NCBI GenBank assembly: GCA_021802825.1
Contig: JAJZRG010000019.1
Location: forward strand, 1 to 56,938
DNA length: 56,938 nt
Reading direction: 5' to 3'
Origin: Chloroflexota bacterium
Lineage (GTDB): Bacteria > Chloroflexota > Limnocylindria > Limnocylindrales > CSP1-4
Of the stretch, positions 46,980-54,286 are shown one piece after another (positions within the stretch are counted from its first letter, which is position 1; each line of letters begins with the position of its first letter). The notes beneath the pieces are model-generated. The model was not told where the DNA came from. It did no database searches and saw only the letters and a program-made list of their open reading frames with translations. Made by a program: the position numbers and the translations under genes.

Positions 46980-48071
46980 TCAGGAGAGCATCACCTGGCC
47001 GCCAGTGACGGGCAGGGCCTGGCCGGTCTCGTATTGCTGGGCGACGAGGTAGAGCAGGGCCTCGAGCACGTCGGCCGGGTTGCAGCCGCGCCCCATCGGC
47101 ACCTTGGCCTCATAGGCATGGCGCACGTCATTCACGGTCTTGGCGTCAGGCACCTTGCCCTCGCGCAGGTACTGGACGAAGAGCCCGTTCTGCGGGTCGC
47201 TCCACAGCGGGCCGTCGAGGAAGTTGCCGGGGCAGATGGCGTTGACCTTGATCCCGTCGCCCACGAGCTCGAGCGCGAACGATTGAGTGAGGCCGATGCC
47301 CCCGAACTTGGAGCCGGCGTAGGCGCTGTTGCGCGACGAGCCCTGGAGGCCCGACTTGGAGTTGATCTCGATGATGTCACCCCACCACTCGGCGTTGGCC
47401 TGGTGCTGCCGAGCCATAACCGGCGCCGTGTGCTTGACCACAATGAAGTAGCCACGGTAGTTGACGCGGGTCACGAGGTCGAAGTCGGCGACGGGCTGGG
47501 TGGTCACCCCGGCTGCTCGCAGGACGCCCGCGTTGCTGACCACGAGGTCAAGGCCGCCGAAGCGGCGGACGATCGCGGCGACGCCACCGGCCACGCTCGC
47601 CTCGTCGGTGACGTCCATCCGGATCGCGATGGCGCGGTCGTCGCCCGCCTCGTCCGAGAGGCGTCGCGCGTTGGCTTCGGCGAGCGCGATGTTGAGGTCG
47701 GCGAGCACGACGAACGCGCCCTCCGTGACGAGGCCCTCGGCGATGGCGAGGCCGAAGCCCTGGGCCGCGCCGGTGACGAGCGCCACGCGGCCCCCGACGC
47801 GCCCCGCCGGCTGAGAGCGGTCCACGAGGAAGGCCCCGGCGCCCGGGACGACGACCCGCTCCGGGGCTGCGCCGGTCTGCACGCGGTAGGCATCGACGGC
47901 TGTCGAGGGATCGTCGGCCTCGGCCGCGCTGAGCACCAGGTTTCCCGGGCCAGGCGCCACGTCGCCGTCGCTGAACGACAGCCGCGGCAGGGATCGGCCC
48001 TCGCCGAGCAGGCCGCGGAGGGTCGGGGCCAGCCCCGCCACGAGCGCGTCAGTCCTCGCCGGGTCGGTCAT
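46980..48071 (-). CDS. Short-chain dehydrogenase, SrlD-like C-terminus with N-terminal extension
   Basis: 363 aa. Residues about 93-363 are an SDR: RVALVTGAAQGFGLAIAEGL (NAD-binding), LVVSNAGVLR, catalytic Ser and Tyr-x3-Lys in INSKSGLQGSSRNSAYAGSK. The end (KVPMGRGCNPADVLEALLYL, then TGQALPVTGGQVML) closely follows sorbitol-6-phosphate 2-dehydrogenase SrlD. The first 92 residues (ending VVVPGAGAFLVDRSQPAGRV) are not part of the SDR fold. They resemble the linker ahead of the SDR in aldolase-SDR fusions such as RhaE-type proteins. Likely reaction: a hexitol phosphate to a ketose phosphate. ATGA overlap with the PHP gene. Confidence 0.78.
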   Translation of the reverse strand: MTDPARTDALVAGLAPTLRGLLGEGRSLPRLSFSDGDVAPGPGNLVLSAAEADDPSTAVDAYRVQTGAAPERVVVPGAGAFLVDRSQPAGRVGGRVALVTGAAQGFGLAIAEGLVTEGAFVVLADLNIALAEANARRLSDEAGDDRAIAIRMDVTDEASVAGGVAAIVRRFGGLDLVVSNAGVLRAAGVTTQPVADFDLVTRVNYRGYFIVVKHTAPVMARQHQANAEWWGDIIEINSKSGLQGSSRNSAYAGSKFGGIGLTQSFALELVGDGIKVNAICPGNFLDGPLWSDPQNGLFVQYLREGKVPDAKTVNDVRHAYEAKVPMGRGCNPADVLEALLYLVAQQYETGQALPVTGGQVMLS

Positions 48072-49291
48072 GCCGGGACGCTCCTGCGTTCGATGAGCTC
48101 CGCGCCGATGACGGCGAACCGCCGGATCCTCGCCTCCGTGTCGCCCGGCCCTGGCTGGCCGTCGGCACCCACGAAGCCGGGGCGGCCGGCGGCGCGCTCG
48201 GCCTGGTGGCCCGCCACGACGCAGGCGCCCTCGTAGAGGATCGCGCGCGTCGCGTCGGACAGCGCCGAACCGCCACGCGCGGTGGGCTCAACCGGGATTC
48301 GCGCGGGCGTGTTGTGCTCGGTCCCAGCCGTGACGATCATCCCCGCGGAGCGGCAGGCGTGGACGTAGGTGTCCACCGTCTCGGGCGCGTTCCGCATGGG
48401 GATCAGTTCCGCGGCGTGGATCCCGAGGTCGTGCAGCCGCCGCACCAACTCGCGGGGGTCCGCCTCGAACGGGCAGAGCGGGGAGGTTCCGTCGGCGAGG
48501 GTCGGGTACGCGGGGATCCCACCCCACTCGAGGATCAGGTGGTAGGCATCGTCGAACGAGAGCGCCGTCTCCTCCACGAATGCCGGGCAACCGGCGCGCA
48601 TCAGGCGGGAGCGGATCTCACCCTGCACGGCCCCGGCGTCCTCTACGGCGGATGGCGCGGCGCCGTAGGCAGCCTCGAGGCGGGCGGCGCGGTCGTCGGG
48701 CCCCACGGCTTCGAACAGCGCCCGCTGGAAGGCCCTCGCGAGGTGGCGCTCCTGGAGCACGACCCAGTCGACAGGCACCCCGGCCCGGCCGGCCACGTCG
48801 GCGGCGATCGCGGTGTCACTCAGGTCGAGCTCGACGCCCGCGGACGCGAACCGCTCGCGCAGCAGCGAGGTCATGCGCGCCGCCCGCTCGCGATTGGCGG
48901 CGCGGCTCACGGCATCGATGCGGCGGGCCGCGGGCGTGGGCTCACGGAACGGGTCCACGCCCTTGCCGCACAGGTACATCCGCCCGGGGTTGGCCGGGTC
49001 GTTCACGCGGATGCCCGCGGCGCGCAGTGGCTCCACCACGGAGATCAGCTCGAGCCCGTAGAGCGGGACGACGCCTGCGGCGCGGGCCGCCTCGGTGAAG
49101 CGGCGGTAGACGCGCAGGTCGTGGAAGTTAGACGCGCCCATCACGCGGATGCCCTCGCGCGCGGCCGCGGACACCGCGTCCTCGACATCGTCGAACGCGG
49201 AGAAGTTGGGCGGCAGGTGCACGTGGGTGTTGGCAGGCAGGCCCGGGGCGGCCTCCGCATCCGGCGGGGCCACAAGGCTCGGCGAGCTCAT
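48068..49291 (-). CDS. PHP-domain metal-dependent hydrolase-like protein of unknown substrate
   Basis: 407 aa. PHP-superfamily metal ligands appear in order: NTHVHLPPNFSAFDD near 22 (HxH), MGASNFHDLRVYRRF near 51, PLYGLELISVVEP near 76 and, far downstream, VTAGTEHNTPARIP near 335. The middle 200 residues are helical. PHP proteins hydrolyse phosphate esters or act as other metalloenzymes. I know of no assigned function for a PHP enzyme between a rhamnulokinase-like kinase and a SrlD-like SDR. A sugar-phosphate phosphatase, isomerase or lactonase are all open. Overlaps both neighbours by ATGA, so it belongs to the same pathway. Confidence 0.7.
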   Translation of the reverse strand: MSSPSLVAPPDAEAAPGLPANTHVHLPPNFSAFDDVEDAVSAAAREGIRVMGASNFHDLRVYRRFTEAARAAGVVPLYGLELISVVEPLRAAGIRVNDPANPGRMYLCGKGVDPFREPTPAARRIDAVSRAANRERAARMTSLLRERFASAGVELDLSDTAIAADVAGRAGVPVDWVVLQERHLARAFQRALFEAVGPDDRAARLEAAYGAAPSAVEDAGAVQGEIRSRLMRAGCPAFVEETALSFDDAYHLILEWGGIPAYPTLADGTSPLCPFEADPRELVRRLHDLGIHAAELIPMRNAPETVDTYVHACRSAGMIVTAGTEHNTPARIPVEPTARGGSALSDATRAILYEGACVVAGHQAERAAGRPGFVGADGQPGPGDTEARIRRFAVIGAELIERRSVPA

Positions 49292-50754
49292 GCGGCACCT
49301 CGCCCGCACACCGCCGCGAAGCGCTCGCGCGCCTCTGCCCAGTCGCCCGCGGGCTCGTACTCGGTGCACGGGAAGGACCGCGCCGCGAGCTCGCGCGCCT
49401 CGGCGATCGACGCCAGCTCGCCTGCCGCGATCGCCTGGACGGCCAGGTTGCCGATCGCGGTCGCCTCCACGGGCCCCGTCTTGACGGGCAGGCCGGTGGC
49501 GTCCGCGGTGAGCCCGCACAGCAGCCGGTTGCTCGACCCGCCGCCGACGACCCGCAGCGAGTCGATCGGCCGGCCCGACGCGGCCCGGAGGCTCTCGATC
49601 CCGGCGGCGTAACGCAGGGCGAGGCTCTCGAGGATGACGCGGAACAGGGTGCCGGCATCCTGCGGGACGGGCTGCCCGGTCTCGGCGCAGAACTCGCGGG
49701 CCCGCGCCGCGAGGTCGCCGGGGCGCAGGAACCGCTGGTCGTCGGGGTCGATGAAGGCGGTGAAGGCGGTGGCGCCCTCGGCGAGACCGGCGATCGCCTC
49801 GTACGACGGCGGCTCGCGGTCTGGCCACAGCGCGCGGCGGCTCTCCTGCACGAGCCACAGCCCGACAACGTTCGAGAGCAGGAGGTTCGTGCCGTCGGTG
49901 CCGCCCTCGTTGGTCAGGTTGGCCCCCAGCGAGACGTCGTTGATGACGGGCTCGCGCGTCTCGATGCCCAGCAGCGACCACGTCCCCGACGAGAGGAACG
50001 CGGTCGATGGCGAGGCGAGCGGCGTGCCGGCCACGGCCGAGGCGGTGTCGTGCGAGCCCGGGAGCACGACGCGGGTGCCGCCGAGCCCGCGGCCCGACGC
50101 GAGTTCGGGGACCAGGCCGCCGACGACGCTGCCGGGCGGCACGATCTCGGGCAGGAGGCCCGTGGGGATCCCCAGCCGCTCGAGCATCGGGCGGGCCCAG
50201 TCGCGGGTCCGGGCATCGAGCGCCTGGCTGGTGGAGGCGAGGGTGTACTCGGCGACGGACGAGCCCGACAGGAAGTGGGCGAACAGGTCGGCCGTCATCA
50301 GGAGCGTGTCGGCCTGGCGGAGGAGGGGATCGTCGTCCTGCGCCATCGAGAGCAGTTGGTACAGCGTGTTGATCTGCAGCAGCTGGATCCCCGTGGTCCC
50401 GTAGAGCTCGTCCCGGGGGACCGTCTCGAGCGCCCGCTCCACCATGCCCGCGGTCCGCGCGTCCCGGTAGTGGACGGGGTTGGCGAGCAGGCGGCCCCGG
50501 CCATCGAGCAGGCCGAAGTCAACGCCCCAGGTGTCAACCGCGCACGACGCGAGCTCGCCGGCGGCGCCCGCCTTGTGCAGCCCTGCGGTGATGTCGCCCC
50601 ACAGCCGCAGCGCGTCCCAGTGGAGCGTCCCGCCCAGCCTGACCGGGACGTTGGGGAAGCGGTGGACCTCGTCGAGAGCCAGCTTGCGTCCGTCGAAGGA
50701 GCCCACGACGACGCGTCCGCTCTCGGCGCCAAGGTCGATGGCTGCGTATCTCAC
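49288..50754 (-). CDS. Rhamnulokinase-like FGGY kinase
   Basis: 488 aa. AAIDLGAESGRVVVGSFDGR at residues 4-23 is the RhaB-type phosphate-1 motif, followed by LALDEVHRFPNVPVRL and LHWDALRLWGDITAGL, characteristic of rhamnulokinases. VDTWGVDFGLLD near 88, SHDTASAVAGTP near 240, FLSSGTWSLLG near 260 and VVGGGSSNRLLCGLTADAT near 402 complete the family pattern. It phosphorylates a ketose such as L-rhamnulose. No rhamnose isomerase or rhamnulose-1-phosphate aldolase is in the window, so the true substrate may differ (L-sorbose-like ketoses fit the downstream genes). GTG 50754 has GGAG 8 nt upstream. First gene of a seven-gene operon. Confidence 0.82.
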   Translation of the reverse strand: MRYAAIDLGAESGRVVVGSFDGRKLALDEVHRFPNVPVRLGGTLHWDALRLWGDITAGLHKAGAAGELASCAVDTWGVDFGLLDGRGRLLANPVHYRDARTAGMVERALETVPRDELYGTTGIQLLQINTLYQLLSMAQDDDPLLRQADTLLMTADLFAHFLSGSSVAEYTLASTSQALDARTRDWARPMLERLGIPTGLLPEIVPPGSVVGGLVPELASGRGLGGTRVVLPGSHDTASAVAGTPLASPSTAFLSSGTWSLLGIETREPVINDVSLGANLTNEGGTDGTNLLLSNVVGLWLVQESRRALWPDREPPSYEAIAGLAEGATAFTAFIDPDDQRFLRPGDLAARAREFCAETGQPVPQDAGTLFRVILESLALRYAAGIESLRAASGRPIDSLRVVGGGSSNRLLCGLTADATGLPVKTGPVEATAIGNLAVQAIAAGELASIAEARELAARSFPCTEYEPAGDWAEARERFAAVCGRGAA

Positions 50755-50795
50755 CGCGTGCTCCGTGGAGGGTGGCTGTCCGCGTGGGGACGCGG

Positions 50796-50837
50796 CTGTC
50801 ATTCTGACAGGACTTTCGAATGCTTTCAATACCTTTC
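50796..50837. promoter_or_regulatory. Divergent operator region between the kinase operon and the DeoR gene
   Basis: Perfect palindrome CTGTCA-TTC-TGACAG (50796-50810), followed by three CTTTC units at 50813, 50823 and 50833, an exact 10-bp period. The last abuts the TTGACA -35 of the DeoR gene. Helical-period direct repeats of this kind suit DeoR-family binding. Confidence 0.6.
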
Positions 50838-50867
50838 TTGACATTGCACACTCTGGCCTCGTACCGT
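50838..50867 (+). promoter_or_regulatory. Promoter of the DeoR regulator, leaderless
   Basis: Consensus TTGACA (50838-50843), 18-bp spacer, TACCGT (50862-50867), then 6 nt to the GTG start at 50874. The best-defined leaderless promoter in the window. Confidence 0.7.
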
Positions 50868-50873
50868 TCGGCC

Positions 50874-51686
50874 GTGGCTACTGACAACGGCCTGGGCGAA
50901 GTCTTCGCCGAGGAGCGCCAGCACCAGATCGGGCGGCTCGTGGTGGAGCTGGGCCGCGTCCGCGTGGGCGACCTCGCCCAGCGGTTCGGCGTGTCCGGGG
51001 TCACGATCCGCAAGGACCTCGACGCCCTCGAGCGGCAGGGGCGGATCGTGCGGACCCACGGCGGGGCGGTGTCGCCGGCAGGCGCCGGGATGGAGCGCGC
51101 CTTCGACGTCCGCGAGCGGCTCCAGCACGCCGAGAAGGAGGCCATCGGGCGCGAGGCGGCTGCCCTGGTCGCCGACGGCGAGAGCATCGCGCTCGACGCC
51201 AGCACCACGGCCTACGCGATGGCGCGACACCTCCGCGCCCGGGGCGGGTGGCTCCACCTCACGGTCGTCACGAACGGCCTGCGGATCGCGCTCGAGCTGG
51301 CCGGTGTCTCTGGCGTGACCGTCGTCATGCCGGGCGGGTTCATCCGGCCCGAGGCGCTGTCCCTGGTCGGGCCGCTGGGCGAGGGGCTGCTCGAGCGGGT
51401 CAACGTGCAGCGGGCGTTCCTCGGCGCCACCGGGTTCTCTGTGGAGGCCGGCCTGTGCGACGGCACCGAGGAGGAGGCGCAGATCAAGCGGCTCCTGGTC
51501 GCCGCGGCCACCGAGACCATCGGCCTCGTGGACCACACGAAATGGGCGCGCCGCTCGCTCGCCACGTTTTGCCCGACGTCGTCGCTCACCGCGGTCATCA
51601 CGGACGCGCCCGTGGCGGGGGGCATGGCCGAGGCGCTGCTCGCGGCCGGGGTTCGGCTGGTGGAGGCGTCGGTCCGCGGGGGCTGA
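50874..51686 (+). CDS. DeoR-family transcriptional regulator
   Basis: 270 aa. N-terminal HTH: ERQHQIGRLVVELGRVRVGD then LAQRFGVSGVTIRKDLDALE, followed by RIVRTHGGAVSP, the hallmark of DeoR regulators. The C-terminal effector domain (IALDASTTAYAMARHL, VVTNGLRIALELAG, FLGATGFSVEAGLCDGTEEE, LVDHTKWARRS) binds a phosphorylated sugar in characterised members. GTG 50874 is chosen because an ideal promoter ends 6 nt before it; the frame is open upstream, but those codons overlap the -35/-10. Divergent from, and probably repressing, the kinase/SorE/SrlD operon. Confidence 0.92.
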   Translation: MATDNGLGEVFAEERQHQIGRLVVELGRVRVGDLAQRFGVSGVTIRKDLDALERQGRIVRTHGGAVSPAGAGMERAFDVRERLQHAEKEAIGREAAALVADGESIALDASTTAYAMARHLRARGGWLHLTVVTNGLRIALELAGVSGVTVVMPGGFIRPEALSLVGPLGEGLLERVNVQRAFLGATGFSVEAGLCDGTEEEAQIKRLLVAAATETIGLVDHTKWARRSLATFCPTSSLTAVITDAPVAGGMAEALLAAGVRLVEASVRGG

Positions 51687-52004
51687 GCGCGAGGCCGCTT
51701 CTGTCACGCTGGCGTGAGCCCGAGGGGCCCCGCTGGGGAGCGGTTCGAGGTGCTCCTGGTTGACCCGGTGGGCGGAGCGCACGGCCTTGTCGGGCTGCCT
51801 GCTCGGGGTCGTGCCGCTTCTGGCCGAGGGGTTCGCCATCAATCGGCTGGCCGGCATCGACTACCCGCTCTGGGCTCCGTCCCGCGCCGCCGAGGCGACC
51901 GCATCGCCGTCCGCGACCTTCCGCGAGCGGGATCGTCGGCCCGGCGGAGGCGACGGCCTGGCTGCGCTTCCTCGCGCTCGAATGCCCGGCGTGCGGCAAC
52001 GACG
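51687..52004. other. Region between DeoR and hemerythrin genes
   Basis: 318 bp without an intact gene. It contains what looks like a frameshifted small gene (51760-52021), annotated separately. Nothing else is seen. Confidence 0.5.
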
Positions 52005-52021
52005 TCACATGGCCGGAATGA
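51760..52021 (+). pseudogene. Possible frameshifted small gene with C-terminal CxxC
   Basis: From TTG 51760 one frame reads GCLLGVVPLLAEGFAINRLA then GIDYPLWAPSR with strong GC-third-position bias to about 51925. The bias then moves to the next frame, which reads GIVGPAEATAWLRFLALECP and ends ACGNDVTWPE-stop at 52021. Joined, they would make a protein of about 87 aa with a zinc-type CPAC. Either a single-base indel (mutation or assembly error) broke it, or the bias is coincidental. The family is not recognised. Confidence 0.3.
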
Positions 52022-52532
52022 GGTCGCCCGGCGAGACGGCCGCGTGGGCGGCAGCCTCGAGGTTCGCGAACAGGCCTGCGGCATCCTCAGGGGTGAGGCG
52101 CTCGTCGAGGAGCGGCAGGTAGACCTCCTCCTCCTTCGCGAAGTGCAGGCTCACGAGCGCGTGCAGCCCGTACAGGATCCGCTGCGCATCGATCCGCTGC
52201 GCGCCGGCCGGTTCCGCCCTCCCGATCCCCAGCTGCCCGACGAGGCGATCCAGCCGCCCGCTCAGCCCCTCGATCTCCCGATGGTCGCGCGACATCGTCG
52301 CTGTTGCCTCGGGGGCGCCCATCAGCTGTCCGACGACCGGGTAGAGCGCGGCCTCCTCCGCGGCCGCGTGGCGCAGCAGGTCGTGCCGCAGGAACGACGC
52401 CACCCGGGCCAGGCGGTCGAGGAGTGCCTCCGGAGGTCGATCGGCGAGCTCATCGGCGAGCGCCAGGATCTCATCGACGTGGGTGTAGAGCTCGCGATGC
52501 TCGTCGCGCAGCGGTTGTGTCGGGCGGGTCAT
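52005..52532 (-). CDS. Hemerythrin HHE-domain protein
   Basis: 175 aa four-helix protein. Diiron-type ligands are spread as in HHE proteins: LRDEHRELYTHVDEIL near 9, FLRHDLLRHAAAEEAALYPV near 47, MSRDHREIEGLSGRLDRL near 80 and SLHFAKEEEVYLPLLDE near 128. Such proteins bind O2 or NO, or take part in iron-sulfur repair after nitrosative stress. Divergent from the ArsR-Crp regulator gene, with a GTGAC-N4-GTCAC palindrome in between, so it is probably a member of that regulon. GGAG precedes the ATG. Confidence 0.85.
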   Translation of the reverse strand: MTRPTQPLRDEHRELYTHVDEILALADELADRPPEALLDRLARVASFLRHDLLRHAAAEEAALYPVVGQLMGAPEATATMSRDHREIEGLSGRLDRLVGQLGIGRAEPAGAQRIDAQRILYGLHALVSLHFAKEEEVYLPLLDERLTPEDAAGLFANLEAAAHAAVSPGDLIPAM

Positions 52533-52703
52533 GGTGTGTGGCTCCGTGTTGTGCGGTGGATGTCATCGGCGGTTTCCGCGTGCATCGAGCATCGGGAATC
52601 GCGCAGGGCGGGCAGTCAGTGGTGTTCGTGAATGGCGGGCTCCTCGTGTCGTGTGCGCTGTCGTCTACCTCGCTCACGATGCCCACCCGGGCAGGCGCGC
52701 GCC

Positions 52704-52717
52704 GTGACCGAAGTCAC
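52704..52717. promoter_or_regulatory. Crp/Fnr-like palindrome GTGAC-N4-GTCAC
   Basis: GTGACCGAAGTCAC: 5-bp arms with a 4-bp centre, the geometry of FNR/DNR-type boxes but with GTGAC half-sites. It lies between a hemerythrin gene and a regulator gene carrying a Crp-type DNA-binding domain. Confidence 0.55.
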
Positions 52718-52848
52718 AGGGCGCCGCGCGCCGAAATGGCACGGCGGCGAGACGTCGACGAGTGCGCCGGCGTAGGCCCCAGACGCGCCGGTGCTCTGCC
52801 GCGCCCTGCCCGGGCAAGGCCGTCGAGCCGGCCGAGGCACGAGTGGCG

Positions 52849-52854
52849 TAGGAT
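52849..52854 (+). promoter_or_regulatory. -10 box of the ArsR-Crp regulator (TAGGAT), leaderless
   Basis: TAGGAT with 6 nt to the ATG at 52861; no Shine-Dalgarno sequence. Confidence 0.5.
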
Positions 52855-52860
52855 CGGTCA

Positions 52861-53928
52861 ATGGCCATCGACCGATTCGAGGCCCTCGCCGATTCGACCC
52901 GCCGCCAGATCCTGCTCGCGCTCGCGGCCAGCGGATTGGCGGGTCGCACCGCTGGCCAGCTCGCCCGCGACCTCGGCCGCGGCCGGCCGCTGGTTTCCTA
53001 CCACCTGGCGCGGCTCGTCGAGGCGGGCCTGGCGATCGCCGCGCGCGATCCTGCTGACGGGCGGCGGCGCATCTACCGCGCCGCGAGCCGCGTCACCGCC
53101 GCGAGTCCCGGCCCAGCGCGTCAAGGCGTCGCCGATGCGTCACAGCCGTCGCGCCGCCATCCTCGGACGCTGGTCCCGCCCGCGGACGCCGTGCTCGGGA
53201 CCCTTGCCGACGGATCGGGCGCCGCAGGCTCCCGCGCCGCAGGAACCCGCGCCGCAGGAACCCGCGCCGCCGGCGGCCCTCAGCCCCTGCTCGGCAGCGG
53301 GCTCCCTCCCGAGACACGCGCGCGGCTTGGCGGGTTCTTGCGCGGGCACCGTGTCCCCGCGGGTCAGCTGCTGTTCTCCCAGGAGGACCCGCCGAGCGGG
53401 ATCTGGTTCGTCGAGTCCGGGGCCGTGCGCCTCTACACCTCCGACGCAGACGGTCGCGAGCAGACGCTCCAGATCGCCCGGGCTGGGTCGTCTTTCAACG
53501 AGGTTCCGTTCTTCGACCTGGGGCCCGAGCCCGCAACCGCGCAGGTCCTCGATGACGCGCAGCTGATGGAGCTCCCGATCGCGCGCCGCGACGAGATCCT
53601 GCGGGCGGTTCCCGACCTCTCGACGGCGGCGGCCGCCAGCTTCGCGTTCCGGCTCCGCCAGGCGATCGCGCTGGTCGAGGACCTCTCATTCCGCCAGGTC
53701 GCAGGACGCGTGGCCCGCGTCCTGCTCCAGGCCGTCGCCCCGCACCCTGGGGTCGGCGCGGGCTCCGGCGGACGGCTTCTCACGCAGCGCGAGATCGCGG
53801 AGATGGTGGGGTCCAGCCGCGAGGTCGTGGCGCGCACGCTGCGCCAGCTCGAGCGCGACGGGCTGATCCGCGTGGAGCGCGGCCGGATCGTCCTGCTCGA
53901 CCGAGAGGGGCTCGCAGGCCACACCTAG
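52861..53928 (+). CDS. Fusion regulator: ArsR-type winged helix + Crp/Fnr regulator
   Basis: 355 aa. Residues 1-75 are an ArsR-like winged HTH (FEALADSTRRQILLALAASG, then RPLVSYHLARLVEAGLAIAA and DGRRRIYR at the wing). Residues about 76-145 are a disordered linker with AAGTRAAGT-type repeats. About 155-270 is a cyclic-nucleotide-binding-type beta-barrel (LFSQEDPPSGIWFVESGAVR, AGSSFNEVPFFDLGPEPATA), and about 275-350 is a Crp-type HTH (LTQREIAEMVGSSREVVART, LRQLERDGLIRVERGRIVLL). No FNR-style cysteine set is seen in the Crp part. Two DNA-binding domains on one chain is unusual. Neighbours suggest a redox or NO role. Confidence 0.85.
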   Translation: MAIDRFEALADSTRRQILLALAASGLAGRTAGQLARDLGRGRPLVSYHLARLVEAGLAIAARDPADGRRRIYRAASRVTAASPGPARQGVADASQPSRRHPRTLVPPADAVLGTLADGSGAAGSRAAGTRAAGTRAAGGPQPLLGSGLPPETRARLGGFLRGHRVPAGQLLFSQEDPPSGIWFVESGAVRLYTSDADGREQTLQIARAGSSFNEVPFFDLGPEPATAQVLDDAQLMELPIARRDEILRAVPDLSTAAAASFAFRLRQAIALVEDLSFRQVAGRVARVLLQAVAPHPGVGAGSGGRLLTQREIAEMVGSSREVVARTLRQLERDGLIRVERGRIVLLDREGLAGHT

Positions 53929-54004
53929 CACCGGCCACCTAATGGTTGACCGATGCCCGACGCATGTCACAGCCGGGATCGGGCGACGCCGGCATCGTGG
54001 CGCC

Positions 54005-54286
54005 ATGTCGTTGTGCCGCATCCCCGCCGCGCCGACCGCCGTGCCGCCGGGAGACGCGCAGGAGCGCGCGCCGAGGGTTGAGCTGTCGGTCTGCACGGCC
54101 TGTGGGCTGTGCGTGATGGTCTGCCCGGCGGGAGCCGTCGGCATCGCCTTCGCGGCCGACCGGGCATGGGTGCCGTCGATCGACGGCGCGCGATGCATCC
54201 GGTGCTTCGACTGCGAGACAGCCTGTCCCGAAGGCGCCATCGAGGTGCCGTTCGAGATCGTCGAACAGGAAAGGACCCAGTCATGA
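54005..54286 (+). CDS. Small 2[4Fe-4S] ferredoxin-type protein
   Basis: 93 aa. Two [4Fe-4S] motifs: CTACGLCVMVCPAGA near 35 and CIRCFDCETACPEGAIEV near 66 (each C-x2-C-x2-C-x3-C-P). A hydrophilic 25-residue N-terminal extension contains one more cysteine (MSLCRIPAAP). An electron carrier, partner unknown. ATG 54005 is the likely start. CATCGT lies 6 nt before it, which could be a weak leaderless -10. The stop overlaps the DUF2249 gene (ATGA at 54283), so the two act together. Confidence 0.85.
   Translation: MSLCRIPAAPTAVPPGDAQERAPRVELSVCTACGLCVMVCPAGAVGIAFAADRAWVPSIDGARCIRCFDCETACPEGAIEVPFEIVEQERTQS

Larger units (their letters stand above)
52533..52860. other. Divergent intergenic region hemerythrin / ArsR-Crp regulator
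   Basis: 328 bp, no gene. Holds the palindrome at 52704-52717 and the leaderless -10 of the regulator at 52849-52854. Nothing else recognised. Confidence 0.6.

Noticed and set aside
53209..53275. GCGCCGCAGGAACCC tandem repeats as a CRISPR-like or regulatory array
   Set aside because: They lie inside the ArsR-Crp reading frame and encode the AAGTR-type linker repeats. There are no spacers.
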